Counted from the first letter of the stretch, positions 8,451 to 17,881 are shown. The stretch is 64,000 nucleotides of DNA from Rhizobium sp. 11515TR (GCF_002277895.1 NZ_CP022999.1:1488001-1552000); one strand, 5' to 3'. Made by a program: numbers and translations. The notes: a model not told the origin generated them from the sequence alone.

Positions 8451-9143
8451 ATGCAGCTCTGGAGCTGGTCGGGTTTCTTCGGATACCTCTTCAATCCCTT
8501 CATTCTCGGGGGTGTCCTCACCACCATATGGCTGATGGTCGTCTCGCTGAGCGCCGGCCTGATCCTCGGATTTGCCTTGGCCTTGATGCGGCGCTCGCGG
8601 GCGCGCTTGGTTCAGCTGGTTGCCAAGGCCTATATCTGGCTGTTTCGCGGCACGCCGCTGCTGGTGCAGCTGATCGCCATCTATACGGCATTGCCGCAGT
8701 TCGGCATCCGCTTTTCGGTCATTGAGGCGGCGCTGATCGGACTTGCGCTCAATGAGGCGGCCTATCTTGCAGAGATTATTCGCGCCGGCATCGAAGCTGT
8801 ACCCGAAGGACAGGCGAGAGCCGCCAGGGCGCTCGGTATGACCGAGCGGCAGATCATGCGCCATATCGTCATGCCGCAGGCATTCAAGGTGATCATTCCG
8901 CCGCTCGGAAATTCAGTCAACGGCCTCCTAAAAACGACCTCGGTGACCTCGGTCATCTCCATGGAAGAACTGTTGCGCCGCACCCAGGTCCTCATCCAGG
9001 AACGTTTCATGGTGCTGGAGCTCTTTTCGGTAGCAGCCATCTACTATCTCCTTTTGACCACGCTCTGGGATTTTTTCCAGCGCCATATCGAGAAACGCTT
9101 CGGTCAGGCAGATTCCCGACTGTCGATGACGGAAAAGCGCTAA
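8451..9143 (+). CDS. Amino-acid ABC transporter permease
   Basis: A 230-residue HisMQ-type inner-membrane permease with about five membrane helices. The EAA loop that docks on the ATPase is seen in EGQARAARALGMTERQ. The start at 8451 has a GGAAGG site. It is the only permease gene in the operon, so the channel is probably a homodimer. The matching ATPase lies 3.8 kb downstream, after two enzyme genes, an uncommon order. Confidence 0.9.
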   Translation: MQLWSWSGFFGYLFNPFILGGVLTTIWLMVVSLSAGLILGFALALMRRSRARLVQLVAKAYIWLFRGTPLLVQLIAIYTALPQFGIRFSVIEAALIGLALNEAAYLAEIIRAGIEAVPEGQARAARALGMTERQIMRHIVMPQAFKVIIPPLGNSVNGLLKTTSVTSVISMEELLRRTQVLIQERFMVLELFSVAAIYYLLLTTLWDFFQRHIEKRFGQADSRLSMTEKR

Positions 9144-9159
9144 AACCAGGATAATCGAC

Positions 9160-10050
9160 ATGACCAAGAAATTTCGCGGTGTCTACACCGTGATGATCAC
9201 GCCGCTGGACGAGCATGGCGCAGTGGACCTGAAAGCGCTCGCCGCCTTCACCGACTGGCAGGTTCGCCAGGGCATCCACGGGCTGATACCGTTGGGGTCG
9301 ACAGGAGAGTTTCTCTCGCTCAGTGAAGAAGAGCGCGATGGCGTCGCAAGGACGGTAATCGAAACCGTGGCCGGCCGTGTGCCGGTCCTGATTGGCGCCG
9401 GCGCGGAGGACACGCGTGAATGCGTTCGTCTGAGCCGCAAGGCAGAAGCGATGGGCGCCGATGGCGTCATGACTATTCCGCCTTTCTATTCGACCCCGAC
9501 TGACGACGAACTGGTGCATCACTATCGCACCATCGCGTCAGCGATCTCCATTCCCATCATGGTCTACAACAATCCCGCAACGGCCAATGTCGACTTGAAG
9601 CCGGAGCTCGTCGAGCGCATCGCTGAGATCGACGGCTGCGACTACATCAAGGAATCGACGCTGGAGGTGACGCGCGTGCGTGACATCATCCGGCTCGCGG
9701 GCGACAATATGACGGTCTTTGGCGGCATTCTCGGCTTCGAATCCTTCGTCATGGGTGCGCAGGGCTGGGTGGCGGTCGCCTCCAATATTGCTCCAGGGCC
9801 GATGGCGCGCATTTTCGAGCTTGTGGCCGACGAAAAGAAGATCGACGAGGCCCGCGCGCTCTATCTGCATTGGCTGCCGATCATTCAGGCCGTCGGTGGG
9901 CAGGCCTATGTCGCCGGTTCGAAGTCGTTGTTGCGGCACATGGGGTTTGGCGCCGGTGCACCGCGTCCGCCGCGTCTGCCTTTACCTGTCGAACAGGATG
10001 CCACCATGAAAAAACTGGTTCAGGATTTCGACCTGAAATTCGACGCCTGA
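9160..10050 (+). CDS. DapA-family lyase/deaminase (dihydrodipicolinate synthase-like)
   Basis: A 296-residue class I aldolase barrel. The Schiff-base lysine is Lys164 in YIKEST, the relay tyrosine is Tyr136 in VYNNP, and GSTGE at 46-50 binds the 2-oxo acid carboxylate. Real DapA is usually a housekeeping gene elsewhere; this copy lies in a catabolic operon next to a flavoenzyme resembling D-hydroxyproline dehydrogenase. In hydroxyproline catabolism a DapA-family enzyme deaminates pyrroline-4-hydroxy-2-carboxylate to a 2-oxoglutarate semialdehyde, so that role is the best guess. A different 2-oxo-acid aldolase cannot be excluded. Confidence 0.8.
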   Translation: MTKKFRGVYTVMITPLDEHGAVDLKALAAFTDWQVRQGIHGLIPLGSTGEFLSLSEEERDGVARTVIETVAGRVPVLIGAGAEDTRECVRLSRKAEAMGADGVMTIPPFYSTPTDDELVHHYRTIASAISIPIMVYNNPATANVDLKPELVERIAEIDGCDYIKESTLEVTRVRDIIRLAGDNMTVFGGILGFESFVMGAQGWVAVASNIAPGPMARIFELVADEKKIDEARALYLHWLPIIQAVGGQAYVAGSKSLLRHMGFGAGAPRPPRLPLPVEQDATMKKLVQDFDLKFDA

Positions 10051-10052
10051 GG

Positions 10053-12974
10053 ATGTCTTTCGTGTCAACCGCTCCTCGATCCGCAACGGAGTCCACCATC
10101 GAATTCGTTGTCGATGGACGTTCTCTTCACGCCGAGCGTGGCATGACGATTGCCGCGGCGATCGAGGCAAGTGGGCAGCACGGTTTCTCGCGCGGATTGA
10201 AAGGTGAGGCGCGTGGGCTTTTTTGCGGCATGGGCGCTTGTCATGATTGTCTCGTGACCGTCGACGGCAAGGTCAGTCAGCGCGCCTGCATGACAGCCGT
10301 TACGGCCGGCATGCGCGTCCACCGGCCATCTTCGCGGCCGGCGATTGCTTCCGGGGAAATTGCCGATCTCTGTGCCGTCCCCGAGTCGATCGCAGCTATC
10401 GAGATGGATTTGCTGGTCATCGGCGCCGGGCCAGCCGGCCTTGCCGCTGCAGAAGTGGCTGCAAGCGCCGGTGCGAAGGTTACGGTCGTCGATGAACGCA
10501 GGATTGCCGGCGGCCAATACTATAAGCAGCCTGCGACGTCGTCTGCTGTGGCCCAGCTGAAACATGATGCACAGGCCCGTGAAGGACTGGATCTGATCCG
10601 AACTGCCGGAGAGGCCGGAGTGACCCTGATCGGCGAAACGGTCGTCTGGGGTGCTGAAAACGGCGAAGGCGGCGCCATCATTGCCTGCTACAACCCCTCG
10701 GGCGCATTCTATTGCAAGCCTCGCATGATCGTGATCGCAACCGGTGCCTACGAGCGGCCGTACCCGGTGCCGGGCTGGACGCATGCAGGCGTCATGACCA
10801 CAGGGGCAGCGCAAACACTCCTTAGAAGCTACGGCACAGTGCCTCGCGGCAGGATCCTCATCGCCGGCAACGGTCCCCTCAATATCCAGGTTGCCAATGA
10901 GATCCGCAGGGCGGGCGGCACGGTGATGGCATTGGTCGAAGCTGCAGCGTCGCCATGGTCGAAGCCTTACGAGGCCTTGAGTTTATTGAAGCTCGGTGGT
11001 GGCCTTGCCGTCTACGGCGCACGGCAGCTTGCGGCTTTGCAGGCGGCCGGCATCTCGCTCCATTGGCAAAGCAAGATCACGTCAATCCATGGTTCCACGC
11101 ACGTCGAGGCCGTCACAATATCCGGCCCAACGGGTGACAGGAAGCTGGATGCCGATACCGTCCTTATCGGCGGCGGCTTTGCTTCCTCGAATGAGCTTTC
11201 CCGTCTCCTCGGTTGCGGTCACGAGGTTGCCGGCGGCGAGTTGGTGGTTGCGAGTGGTGATGATGGCGCGACCACGCTTTCCCACATTCATGTCGTTGGC
11301 GAGGCGGCGCGTTTCGGTGGCGCCCATATTGCCAGGGTGCAAGGCCGGTTGGCCGGGCTTGCGGTTGCGCGCAAACTGGGCCTTGGCGGCACATCCGATC
11401 ATGAAGCCGAACGCAGGCTTGCCCGCCATCGCGCTTTCCAGATCGCTCTCTGGGCGGCGTTCAAGCCGGCAACCGCCGATCGAGGTGAAGCGCTTGCCGA
11501 CGAGGCGATCATTTGTCGCTGCGAAGGCATAACGGCCGGTACCCTAAAGGCGATCATTGCGAAAGGCGCAGCGGATATCGCCACGTTGAAGCGGCTTTCG
11601 CGCGCCGGCATGGGGCGCTGCCAAAGCCGCTATTGCGGTCATATGCTGGCCAAGATCGCAGATGAGAGGCATAACATTGGTGAGACCCGCGGGTTTCTGG
11701 CGCCGCAAATGCCATTGCGCCCGATTCCTCTGGCCGCCCTTGCCGTTGAAAAGCCCGAATGGGGAGGACACAGGCGGGCCATGCTGCCCGAGAAGCAGCC
11801 ATTGCAGTCGGCCGAGTCGCTGCCGCTTTCGCAAATATCGACCTTGGTGATCGGGGCGGGGATAGCCGGTCTGTCGACCGCGCTTTTTCTCGCACGAGAA
11901 GGCGAGGAGGTTGCGGTTGTCGAACGCGCCTTTGCCAATTCGCTGGCCTCCGGAGGCAATGCCGGCAGCCTGCATGCGCAGCTTCTATCCTTCGATCATG
12001 GCATGCGCGCGGAAGGCGGCGGCGGGCCGGCGGCGCAGACGCTGCCTCTGCAGCGCGATTCCATCGGCCTTTGGGGTGCATTGCAGCGGGAGCTTGGTCG
12101 CGATTTCGAGATGAAGGTAACCGGTGGCTTGATGGTTGCCGAGAGCGAGGCGCATATGCGTTTCCTTGCCGATAAGGTTGCCGTCGAGCAACGCGCGGGT
12201 ATCGAGTGCCGGCTGATCGGTCGCGAGGAATTGCGCGCCCTGGAGCCGGGATTATCGCCAGCCTTCCTCGGCGCTGCCTATTGTCCACAGGAAGGCAAGA
12301 TCAACCCGCTGGTCGCGACGCAGCATATCCTCGAAGCCGCTCGCGCAAGCGGGGCGCGCCTCATCGAAAAATGCGAAGTTGTCGCCATCGCTGCGGTCGC
12401 GTCCGGTTTCGAGGTGACGACGTCACGCGGGATGATCAGGGCAAAGCGCGTCGTCAACGCGGCCGGCGCCTTTTCGTCGCGCATCGGCACCATGCTCGGG
12501 CTCGATATTCCCGTATTCGGCGCGCCGCTGCAGATTGTCGTCACCGAGGCTGCCGCCCCTTTGATTTCCTGTCTTGTCGCTCATGCCGATCGCCATCTGA
12601 CATTGAAGCAGGCCGCCAACGGCAATTTCATCATCGGCGGCGGCTGGACGGCTGGTCTTGATCCGGTACATCAGCACCCCCGGCCGCTGCTGTCGAGCCT
12701 CGAGGGCAATCTCTGGGTGGCCCAGCATGTGGTTCCGGCATTGCGTAAGCTGCATATCATTCGTAGCTGGGCCGCCATGAACATCAATATAGATGGCGCG
12801 CCAATCCTCGGCGAGCATCCCCAGCAGGCCGGCTTCTTCAATGTCGTAACATCCAACGGCTATACGCTCGGTCCGCTTGTCGGCCAACTCACCGCGCAGC
12901 TCATCCTGGGTCGGGAGACTGGGCGGGCGCTGCAAGCCTTTTCCATAACTCGCTTCGCGAAAGGCCACTCATGA
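10053..12974 (+). CDS. Three-part fusion flavoenzyme (2Fe-2S ferredoxin / FAD-NAD reductase with BFD cluster / DAO-type oxidase)
   Basis: A 973-residue protein that joins three subunits usually encoded apart. Residues about 15-95 are a 2Fe-2S domain with Cys58, Cys63, Cys66 and Cys79. Residues about 117-470 are a pyridine-nucleotide-disulfide-type FAD domain (GAGPAG at 124). A BFD-like 2Fe-2S segment follows, with C-x-C near 487 and CQSRYC near 522. From about 595 a D-amino-acid-oxidase-type FAD domain runs to the end (GAGIAGLS near 600). The separate counterparts are HcnABC, opine oxidases and the D-hydroxyproline dehydrogenase LhpFEB. ATG 10053 is two bases after the lyase stop; a GTG at 10062 has better spacing to GAGG. 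The stop overlaps the next ATG (ATGA). Confidence 0.85.
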   Translation: MSFVSTAPRSATESTIEFVVDGRSLHAERGMTIAAAIEASGQHGFSRGLKGEARGLFCGMGACHDCLVTVDGKVSQRACMTAVTAGMRVHRPSSRPAIASGEIADLCAVPESIAAIEMDLLVIGAGPAGLAAAEVAASAGAKVTVVDERRIAGGQYYKQPATSSAVAQLKHDAQAREGLDLIRTAGEAGVTLIGETVVWGAENGEGGAIIACYNPSGAFYCKPRMIVIATGAYERPYPVPGWTHAGVMTTGAAQTLLRSYGTVPRGRILIAGNGPLNIQVANEIRRAGGTVMALVEAAASPWSKPYEALSLLKLGGGLAVYGARQLAALQAAGISLHWQSKITSIHGSTHVEAVTISGPTGDRKLDADTVLIGGGFASSNELSRLLGCGHEVAGGELVVASGDDGATTLSHIHVVGEAARFGGAHIARVQGRLAGLAVARKLGLGGTSDHEAERRLARHRAFQIALWAAFKPATADRGEALADEAIICRCEGITAGTLKAIIAKGAADIATLKRLSRAGMGRCQSRYCGHMLAKIADERHNIGETRGFLAPQMPLRPIPLAALAVEKPEWGGHRRAMLPEKQPLQSAESLPLSQISTLVIGAGIAGLSTALFLAREGEEVAVVERAFANSLASGGNAGSLHAQLLSFDHGMRAEGGGGPAAQTLPLQRDSIGLWGALQRELGRDFEMKVTGGLMVAESEAHMRFLADKVAVEQRAGIECRLIGREELRALEPGLSPAFLGAAYCPQEGKINPLVATQHILEAARASGARLIEKCEVVAIAAVASGFEVTTSRGMIRAKRVVNAAGAFSSRIGTMLGLDIPVFGAPLQIVVTEAAAPLISCLVAHADRHLTLKQAANGNFIIGGGWTAGLDPVHQHPRPLLSSLEGNLWVAQHVVPALRKLHIIRSWAAMNINIDGAPILGEHPQQAGFFNVVTSNGYTLGPLVGQLTAQLILGRETGRALQAFSITRFAKGHS

Positions 12975-13699
12975 TCGAGATCAATGGCGTCTCTAAATTC
13001 TACGGCACCTATCCGGTTCTGAAGAACTGTACTGTTCAGGTGGTTCGGGGCGAGATCGTGGTGGTCTGTGGACCATCTGGCTCAGGCAAGTCGACCTTGA
13101 TCAAGTGCGTCAATGGTCTCGAACCCTTCCAGGAAGGTTCAATCCGTGTCCACGGGATCGAGGTAGGCGATCCGAAAACGGATCTGCCGAACTTGCGCAC
13201 GCGCGTCGGTATGGTCTTTCAGAATTTCGAGCTCTTTGCTCATCTCACCATCCTGGATAACATCATGCTGGCGCAGAAGATCGTGCTTGGGCGCAGTCCC
13301 GTCATGGCGGAAGCCAAGGCCATGCAACTACTCGATCGCGTCGGTTTGGCCGACCAAGCGAGAAAATTCCCGAGCCAGCTTTCAGGCGGCCAGCAGCAGC
13401 GCGTGGCCATTGCGCGCGCACTCGCCATGGACCCTCTCGCCATGCTGTTCGACGAGCCGACATCAGCGCTCGATCCGGAAATGGTGTCGGAAGTGCTTGA
13501 TGTCATGACCGGCCTCGCAAGAGACGGAATGACCATGATGGTGGTGACGCATGAGATGGGCTTTGCTCGCCGCGTAGCTACACGCGTGATCTTCATCGAT
13601 CAGGGCGAGATCATCGAAGATCGGCCCAGCGAAGAGTTCTTCACCGGCAGTCACAATCCGAGGACGGAAGCCTTTCTCGGCAAGATTCTGCGGCATTGA
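12971..13699 (+). CDS. Amino-acid ABC transporter ATPase
   Basis: A 242-residue polar amino-acid transporter ATPase. Walker A is GPSGSGKST (34-42), the signature is LSGGQQQR near 137, Walker B is MLFDEPTSALDPE, and the switch His lies in VVTHEMGFA. It overlaps the preceding fusion flavoenzyme by four bases, which indicates translational coupling. It powers the permease at 8451 with the binding protein at 7544. Confidence 0.93.
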   Translation: MIEINGVSKFYGTYPVLKNCTVQVVRGEIVVVCGPSGSGKSTLIKCVNGLEPFQEGSIRVHGIEVGDPKTDLPNLRTRVGMVFQNFELFAHLTILDNIMLAQKIVLGRSPVMAEAKAMQLLDRVGLADQARKFPSQLSGGQQQRVAIARALAMDPLAMLFDEPTSALDPEMVSEVLDVMTGLARDGMTMMVVTHEMGFARRVATRVIFIDQGEIIEDRPSEEFFTGSHNPRTEAFLGKILRH

Positions 13700-13784
13700 T
13701 GGACGCTCGGCTGCTACGAGCAACGCACAAGTATCATGCAACTGGATAAATCGAAATTTTGGATAACGACAAAGAGAGAGTGGA

Positions 13785-14201
13785 ATGAAGCTGAGAATTA
13801 CCGCCGGCCCTTTCGAATTCGATGCGGTGCTGGAAACGGCGAAGGCACCAAAGACCTGCGAGGCGTTTCTGAAAGAGATGCCCTTCGAAGGCAAGATCGT
13901 CCATGTGCGCTGGTCGGGTGAGGGTGTATGGATTCCGCTCGGAGAGCGGGATTTTGGTGTCCCTTACGAAAATCATACCAGTCACCCCGCTCCCGGCCAC
14001 ATCATCCTTTATCCGGGCGGCATCAGTGAAACGGAAATCCTGCTTGCCTATGGCGGCGTCGATTTCTCGTCAAAGATGGGACAGCTCGCTGGAAACCACT
14101 TCATTACGCTCACCTCCAATCTGGACCAGCTGCCTGCGCTGGGGCAGTTGGTCCTGTGGGAAGGAGCGCAGGACATCAGATTCGAAGCGCCCTATGCATA
14201 A
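13785..14201 (+). CDS. DUF3830 family protein (cyclophilin-like fold)
   Basis: A 138-residue protein recognisable as DUF3830, a small beta-barrel family with a cyclophilin-like fold that lies beside amidohydrolase and amino-acid catabolic genes. The conserved segments VRWSGEGVWIPLG, HPAPGHIILYPG and LLAYGGVDFSSKMGQLAGNH are present. ATG 13785 has GAGAGAG upstream. It is the last gene of the operon before a strong hairpin. The biochemical role of the family is not known; a ligand-binding or isomerase role is only a possibility. Confidence 0.75.
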   Translation: MKLRITAGPFEFDAVLETAKAPKTCEAFLKEMPFEGKIVHVRWSGEGVWIPLGERDFGVPYENHTSHPAPGHIILYPGGISETEILLAYGGVDFSSKMGQLAGNHFITLTSNLDQLPALGQLVLWEGAQDIRFEAPYA

Positions 14202-14289
14202 CTTGAGGCAGGCGGCTATCGTTGTGACCAAATTGGCTTCGAAGCACTGATCTGCGATCATATATCGAGGCTGCAATTCATGCAGATCT

Positions 14290-14321
14290 GCGTGGGCAGG
14301 CGGCTAACATCCTGCCCACGC
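14290..14321 (+). terminator. Strong hairpin after the amino-acid catabolic operon
   Basis: GCGTGGGCAGG and CCTGCCCACGC pair perfectly over 11 bases around a 10-base loop, about 90 bases after the DUF3830 stop. ATTTCCT follows. This is the likely end of the operon; the T-run is weak. Confidence 0.6.
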
Positions 14322-14564
14322 GGATTTCCTACAGGTTTGGAGTAAGGCCTCCGGCCAACCCGGCTCCTGATGTCGTTTGACAAGTTCTTCATAACCCCCG
14401 TCAATCGACTGACGAATTAAGCTGAAGGCGCCTTCGACCTAATTCTGTTCGATGCAGATACCCACTTCGGGTGTCCTTGTGCGGCGCGACCCGGACGATC
14501 AGCAAGGTAAGCAGCAATCCGAGAGTATTCGGGAAGCTTTTATCGGGATGAACCATATTCGGGG
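14322..14564. other. Remainder of a 360-base gap, nothing recognised
   Basis: The gap 14202-14564 holds the hairpin at 14290-14321. The rest has no frame with a ribosome site and no family features that I could recognise on either strand. Confidence 0.4.
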
Positions 14565-15116
14565 TTAGATCCCAGATTTGATGTCGGCTACCATCGCCTG
14601 CCAGCCACGAGCGACAGCTCCGGCGCATGCATCTTCGATGCGATCAAGCATGGCATGTAGCGCCTCGCGCTCACGAACCGACAGGCTTTCGAGGATACGT
14701 GCTTCCATTGCCTGACCGATGGACACGATCTCCTCGAGTACCTTGTAGCCTTCGGGTGTGAGTTCGATCGCCGAAAATCGGCGGTCGCCGGCACCGGCAT
14801 TGCGCCGGGCAAAGCCTAGCGAGACCAATTGCGCAATACCGCGGCTTACGGCGAATTGATCAAGTGCTCCGGCATGGCAGATTTCCTTGCTCGAAAGCCC
14901 CGGGCGGCTGCCGGCGATGGCGAGAATTCGCCATGACGCCTGGGACAGACCATATCGTGGCCCGTAGTAGGACGCGAGCAACTCGGCAGTGCTGCTCGCC
15001 ACCAGAAACATGCGGTAGGGTACCCAGCGATCGAGCCGAAAGGCTGGCTTCACCGCCGTCCCATCCTCGCGTTCCTCCGTCGCCTTATTATCGATTTTGT
15101 CGTTTTTTAATTGCAT
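14565..15116 (-). CDS. MarR family transcriptional regulator
   Basis: About 183 residues. The winged-helix core (roughly residues 40-140) shows YGLSQASWRILAIAG, the recognition-helix region LDQFAVSRGIAQLVSLGFA and the wing with AGDRRFSAIELTPEG. ATG 15116 was preferred over an upstream start because the family N-terminus begins there. It follows the ABC ATPase (15175) on the same strand after 58 bases, so it may be read with the transporter operon. Confidence 0.85.
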   Translation of the reverse strand: MQLKNDKIDNKATEEREDGTAVKPAFRLDRWVPYRMFLVASSTAELLASYYGPRYGLSQASWRILAIAGSRPGLSSKEICHAGALDQFAVSRGIAQLVSLGFARRNAGAGDRRFSAIELTPEGYKVLEEIVSIGQAMEARILESLSVREREALHAMLDRIEDACAGAVARGWQAMVADIKSGI

Positions 15117-15174
15117 ATTGCAGATATATTCCAGCCATGTTCCGAAAACAAGCCGCGGATGATCGCGGCGGAAA

Positions 15175-15975
15175 TCAAGCGAGCAACAGCCTGTCTTCGG
15201 CAATTTCGCCGCCGCTTACCGCTCCAAACAGGGCAATCAGGTCCGGCACATCGTAGCCAACCCGTTCATCCCCTGCGACGTCAAGCACGATGCGTCCACC
15301 GCTCATCATGATGGTGCGCTGGCCATAATCGAGAGCATGGCGCATGCTGTGCGTGACCATCAGTGTGGTGAGGCGCTGACGTTCGCTGATTTCAGCCGAA
15401 AGTGCCAGGATGCGCGACGCCGCCTTGGGATCGAGCGCTGCCGTATGTTCGTCGAGAAGAAGTAGTTTCATGGGCAGCAATGTCGCCATCAACAGGCTTA
15501 CCGCCTGCCGCTGACCGCCTGAAAGCGTGCCAATCCCCGCCTTAAGCTTCGTTTCAAGTCCGAGACCAAGGCTGGCAAGCTGTTCTTCAAACCGGGCGCG
15601 CCCAACCCGTCCCCCAAGAGCAAGGGACAGTCCGCGCCGTCCGGCGCGCGCGGAAGCGAGCGCGAGATTTTCCTCAACCGTAAGAGCCTCGCAGGTTCCG
15701 ACCCGAGGGTCCTGGAAGACGCGGCCGATGAATCGCGCCCGTGCCTGGGTCGGCAAGCGCGTAACGTCGACGCCGTCGATGACGATCCGGCCCCGATCGG
15801 GTGAAATAGCGCCGGCAATGGCCGAAAGGAGCGTCGATTTTCCGGCACCGTTGCTGCCGATCACCGTTACGAACTGCCCCTTGGGGATGGCCAGCGATAC
15901 GCCGCGCAGTGCGGCCACCTCGAGAGCTGTCCCCGGGTTGAACGTGACCGATATCGTGTCGAGATTCAGCATCAT
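15175..15975 (-). CDS. ABC transporter ATPase (TrpZ-type)
   Basis: A 266-residue ATPase. Walker A is GSNGAGKST, the signature is LSGGQRQAVS, and Walker B reads LLLLDEHTAALDPK. The DEHTA variant in place of DEPT is typical of the ATPases paired with ABC_sub_bind-type binding proteins. It begins with two ATG codons overlapping the permease stop, so the two are coupled. With 15972-16904 and 16901-17881 it makes a complete importer. Confidence 0.88.
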   Translation of the reverse strand: MMLNLDTISVTFNPGTALEVAALRGVSLAIPKGQFVTVIGSNGAGKSTLLSAIAGAISPDRGRIVIDGVDVTRLPTQARARFIGRVFQDPRVGTCEALTVEENLALASARAGRRGLSLALGGRVGRARFEEQLASLGLGLETKLKAGIGTLSGGQRQAVSLLMATLLPMKLLLLDEHTAALDPKAASRILALSAEISERQRLTTLMVTHSMRHALDYGQRTIMMSGGRIVLDVAGDERVGYDVPDLIALFGAVSGGEIAEDRLLLA

Positions 15976-16904
15976 GAAGCAGCTCCTTCTGCTTTCGATG
16001 GCTCAGGCAGCCGGGTACGCCTTATGGAGGGCAGCTTTTTCAGCCGCGTTTTCGAAATCATCACGGCGACGGTGACCACCAATGCGGTTACCAGATTGAG
16101 ATCCTGTGCCTGGATTCCGATCATGCCGCCGTCGAGCGCCAAGGCAATGACCAGCCGGTAGATCAATGCACCGAGGATACAGCCGAGCGTGGCTCGTGCG
16201 ACCGATCCTGCACCGACGACCGTCTCGCCGATAATGACTGCGGCAAGACCGGTGACGATCGTGCCGAGACCCATCGAGACATCGGCAACGCCCTGGCTTT
16301 CGGCATAAAGCGCCCCGGCAAGCCCGACGAGGCCGTTGGCGAGGGCCATGCCGAACATGACCATGCGGCCGTTGTCAACAGCGTGTGCCTCTGCCATCCT
16401 CGGGCTGGCGCCGGTCGCACGCAAGGCCAGACCCATTTGCGTGGCAAGGAACCAGTCTACGAACATCTTTGCGGCCAATACGATACAGAGGAGCAATACC
16501 GTATTGGCCCAGACCCCAAGCGCTGCGATTCCGTCGATCCAGGAAAAGATGGTATCGGTCCCATAAAGCGAAACATTCGGCTTACCCATGACGCGCAGAT
16601 TTATCGAGAACAATGCGACCATGGTCAGGATCCCTGCGAGAAGGTTCATGATCTTCAGCCGGACCGACAGGAATGCCGTGACGAAGCCTGCAGAAGCGCC
16701 CGCGGCAAATCCGAGGAATGTCGCAACAATGGGTGGCACGCCCGCCATGATCGTCGACGCCGCAACTGACGCACCGAGCGGGAAACTGCCGTCGACAGTT
16801 AGATCCGGAAAATCGAGCAGCCGGAACGAGAGATAGACGCCAAGGGCTACGAGGGCAAACAGCAAGCCTGCTTCGCAAGCGCCGGAAAGGGCAATTAGGC
16901 TCAT
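15972..16904 (-). CDS. ABC transporter permease (TrpY-type)
   Basis: A 310-residue inner-membrane protein of the branched-chain/ribose permease superfamily, with eight to nine hydrophobic helices. FRLLDFPDLTVDGSFPLGA near residue 27 is a hallmark of permeases that work with TrpX-type binding proteins. Its start overlaps the binding-protein stop by four bases and its end overlaps the ATPase start. Confidence 0.88.
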   Translation of the reverse strand: MSLIALSGACEAGLLFALVALGVYLSFRLLDFPDLTVDGSFPLGASVAASTIMAGVPPIVATFLGFAAGASAGFVTAFLSVRLKIMNLLAGILTMVALFSINLRVMGKPNVSLYGTDTIFSWIDGIAALGVWANTVLLLCIVLAAKMFVDWFLATQMGLALRATGASPRMAEAHAVDNGRMVMFGMALANGLVGLAGALYAESQGVADVSMGLGTIVTGLAAVIIGETVVGAGSVARATLGCILGALIYRLVIALALDGGMIGIQAQDLNLVTALVVTVAVMISKTRLKKLPSIRRTRLPEPSKAEGAAS

Positions 16905-17881
16905 TGGTCGATTACCTTCGCTGCGCTCTGTGTCATCGCCTCGGAGAGAGTGACGCCCATCTTCTTAGCCGAGGCGAGATTGAGGTAGAGATCCTCGCTG
17001 TCCAGCGTTCCGACCGGGATGTCGCCCGGCTTTGCACCGTTCAGGACCTTGGCGGCAATCTCGCCCGTGAGCCGTCCCAACTTGTAATAATTGAATCCGA
17101 GTGCAGCCATCGCACCTCGTTCGACCGAATTGGTGTCGCTGGCGTAGACCGGGATCTTCGCGTCGACGCCGACCTTCACCACGCTTTCCACGGCCGAAAC
17201 CACCGTGCTGTCGGTCGGCAGGAGGATTACATCGGCCTTGCCGACGAGGCTGCGGGCAGCGTCCGGCACCGCGGCCGATTGTGCCGCCGACGCCTCGACG
17301 ATACTCATACCGATCTTCGCCGCCTCGGTCTTCATCTCAGCCACTTGCGCAACGGAATTGGCCTCGCCGGCATTATAGAGGACGCCGATCTTCGTTGCCG
17401 TCGGCGTCAGTTTATGGATCAGTTCGAAGGTCAGGTTCAGAGGCTGCTTGTCACTGGTTCCGGTGAGCGTGCCGTCCGGTTGAGCGAAACTTTTGACCAG
17501 TTTCGCGGCAACAGGATCCGTCACGGCCGAGAACACGATTGGGATTGCTCCTTTGGCTGCGGCCTGGCAGGCCTGGGCCGACGGTGTGGAGATAGCGACG
17601 ATCACGTCGGGCGATTTGCCGGCAAATGTCTTGGCGATCTGCGTCTGCGTCAGCATGCTTCCTTGAGCGCTTGCAATGTCGAGCGTGACGGTCTTGCCGT
17701 CGACGAAGCCGGCATCGGCCAGTGCATCGACGATCCCTTTGCGGGCCGCATCGATGGCCGGATGCTCGACGATATAGGTCAGCGCCACCGTCTTGTTCGC
17801 CGCAGTGGTGACCGTGGCGGAGAAAGACAGGAGCAGGGCCGAGAGGGCCAGTGCGTGTACGAAAGCGGTTTTGCGTTTCAC
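16901..17881 (-). CDS. ABC transporter substrate-binding protein (ABC_sub_bind/TrpX-type)
   Basis: A 326-residue periplasmic protein. A signal peptide spans about residues 1-28, cleaved after TTAA. The mature part has ALTYIVEHPAIDAARKGI, IVFSAVTDPVAAKLV and a C-terminal GTLDSEDLYLNLASAKKMG, all typical of the ABC_sub_bind family. The start is GTG with GAGGAG upstream. In Gram-positives such proteins import tryptophan or related aromatics; the ligand in rhizobia is unknown. A hydroxyacid dehydrogenase lies upstream on the same strand, 38 bases away. Confidence 0.88.
   Translation of the reverse strand: MKRKTAFVHALALSALLLSFSATVTTAANKTVALTYIVEHPAIDAARKGIVDALADAGFVDGKTVTLDIASAQGSMLTQTQIAKTFAGKSPDVIVAISTPSAQACQAAAKGAIPIVFSAVTDPVAAKLVKSFAQPDGTLTGTSDKQPLNLTFELIHKLTPTATKIGVLYNAGEANSVAQVAEMKTEAAKIGMSIVEASAAQSAAVPDAARSLVGKADVILLPTDSTVVSAVESVVKVGVDAKIPVYASDTNSVERGAMAALGFNYYKLGRLTGEIAAKVLNGAKPGDIPVGTLDSEDLYLNLASAKKMGVTLSEAMTQSAAKVIDQ

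Noticed and set aside
14322..14564. Possible transposase or integrase debris in the gap before the MarR gene
   Set aside because: None of the six frames gave a recognisable motif.
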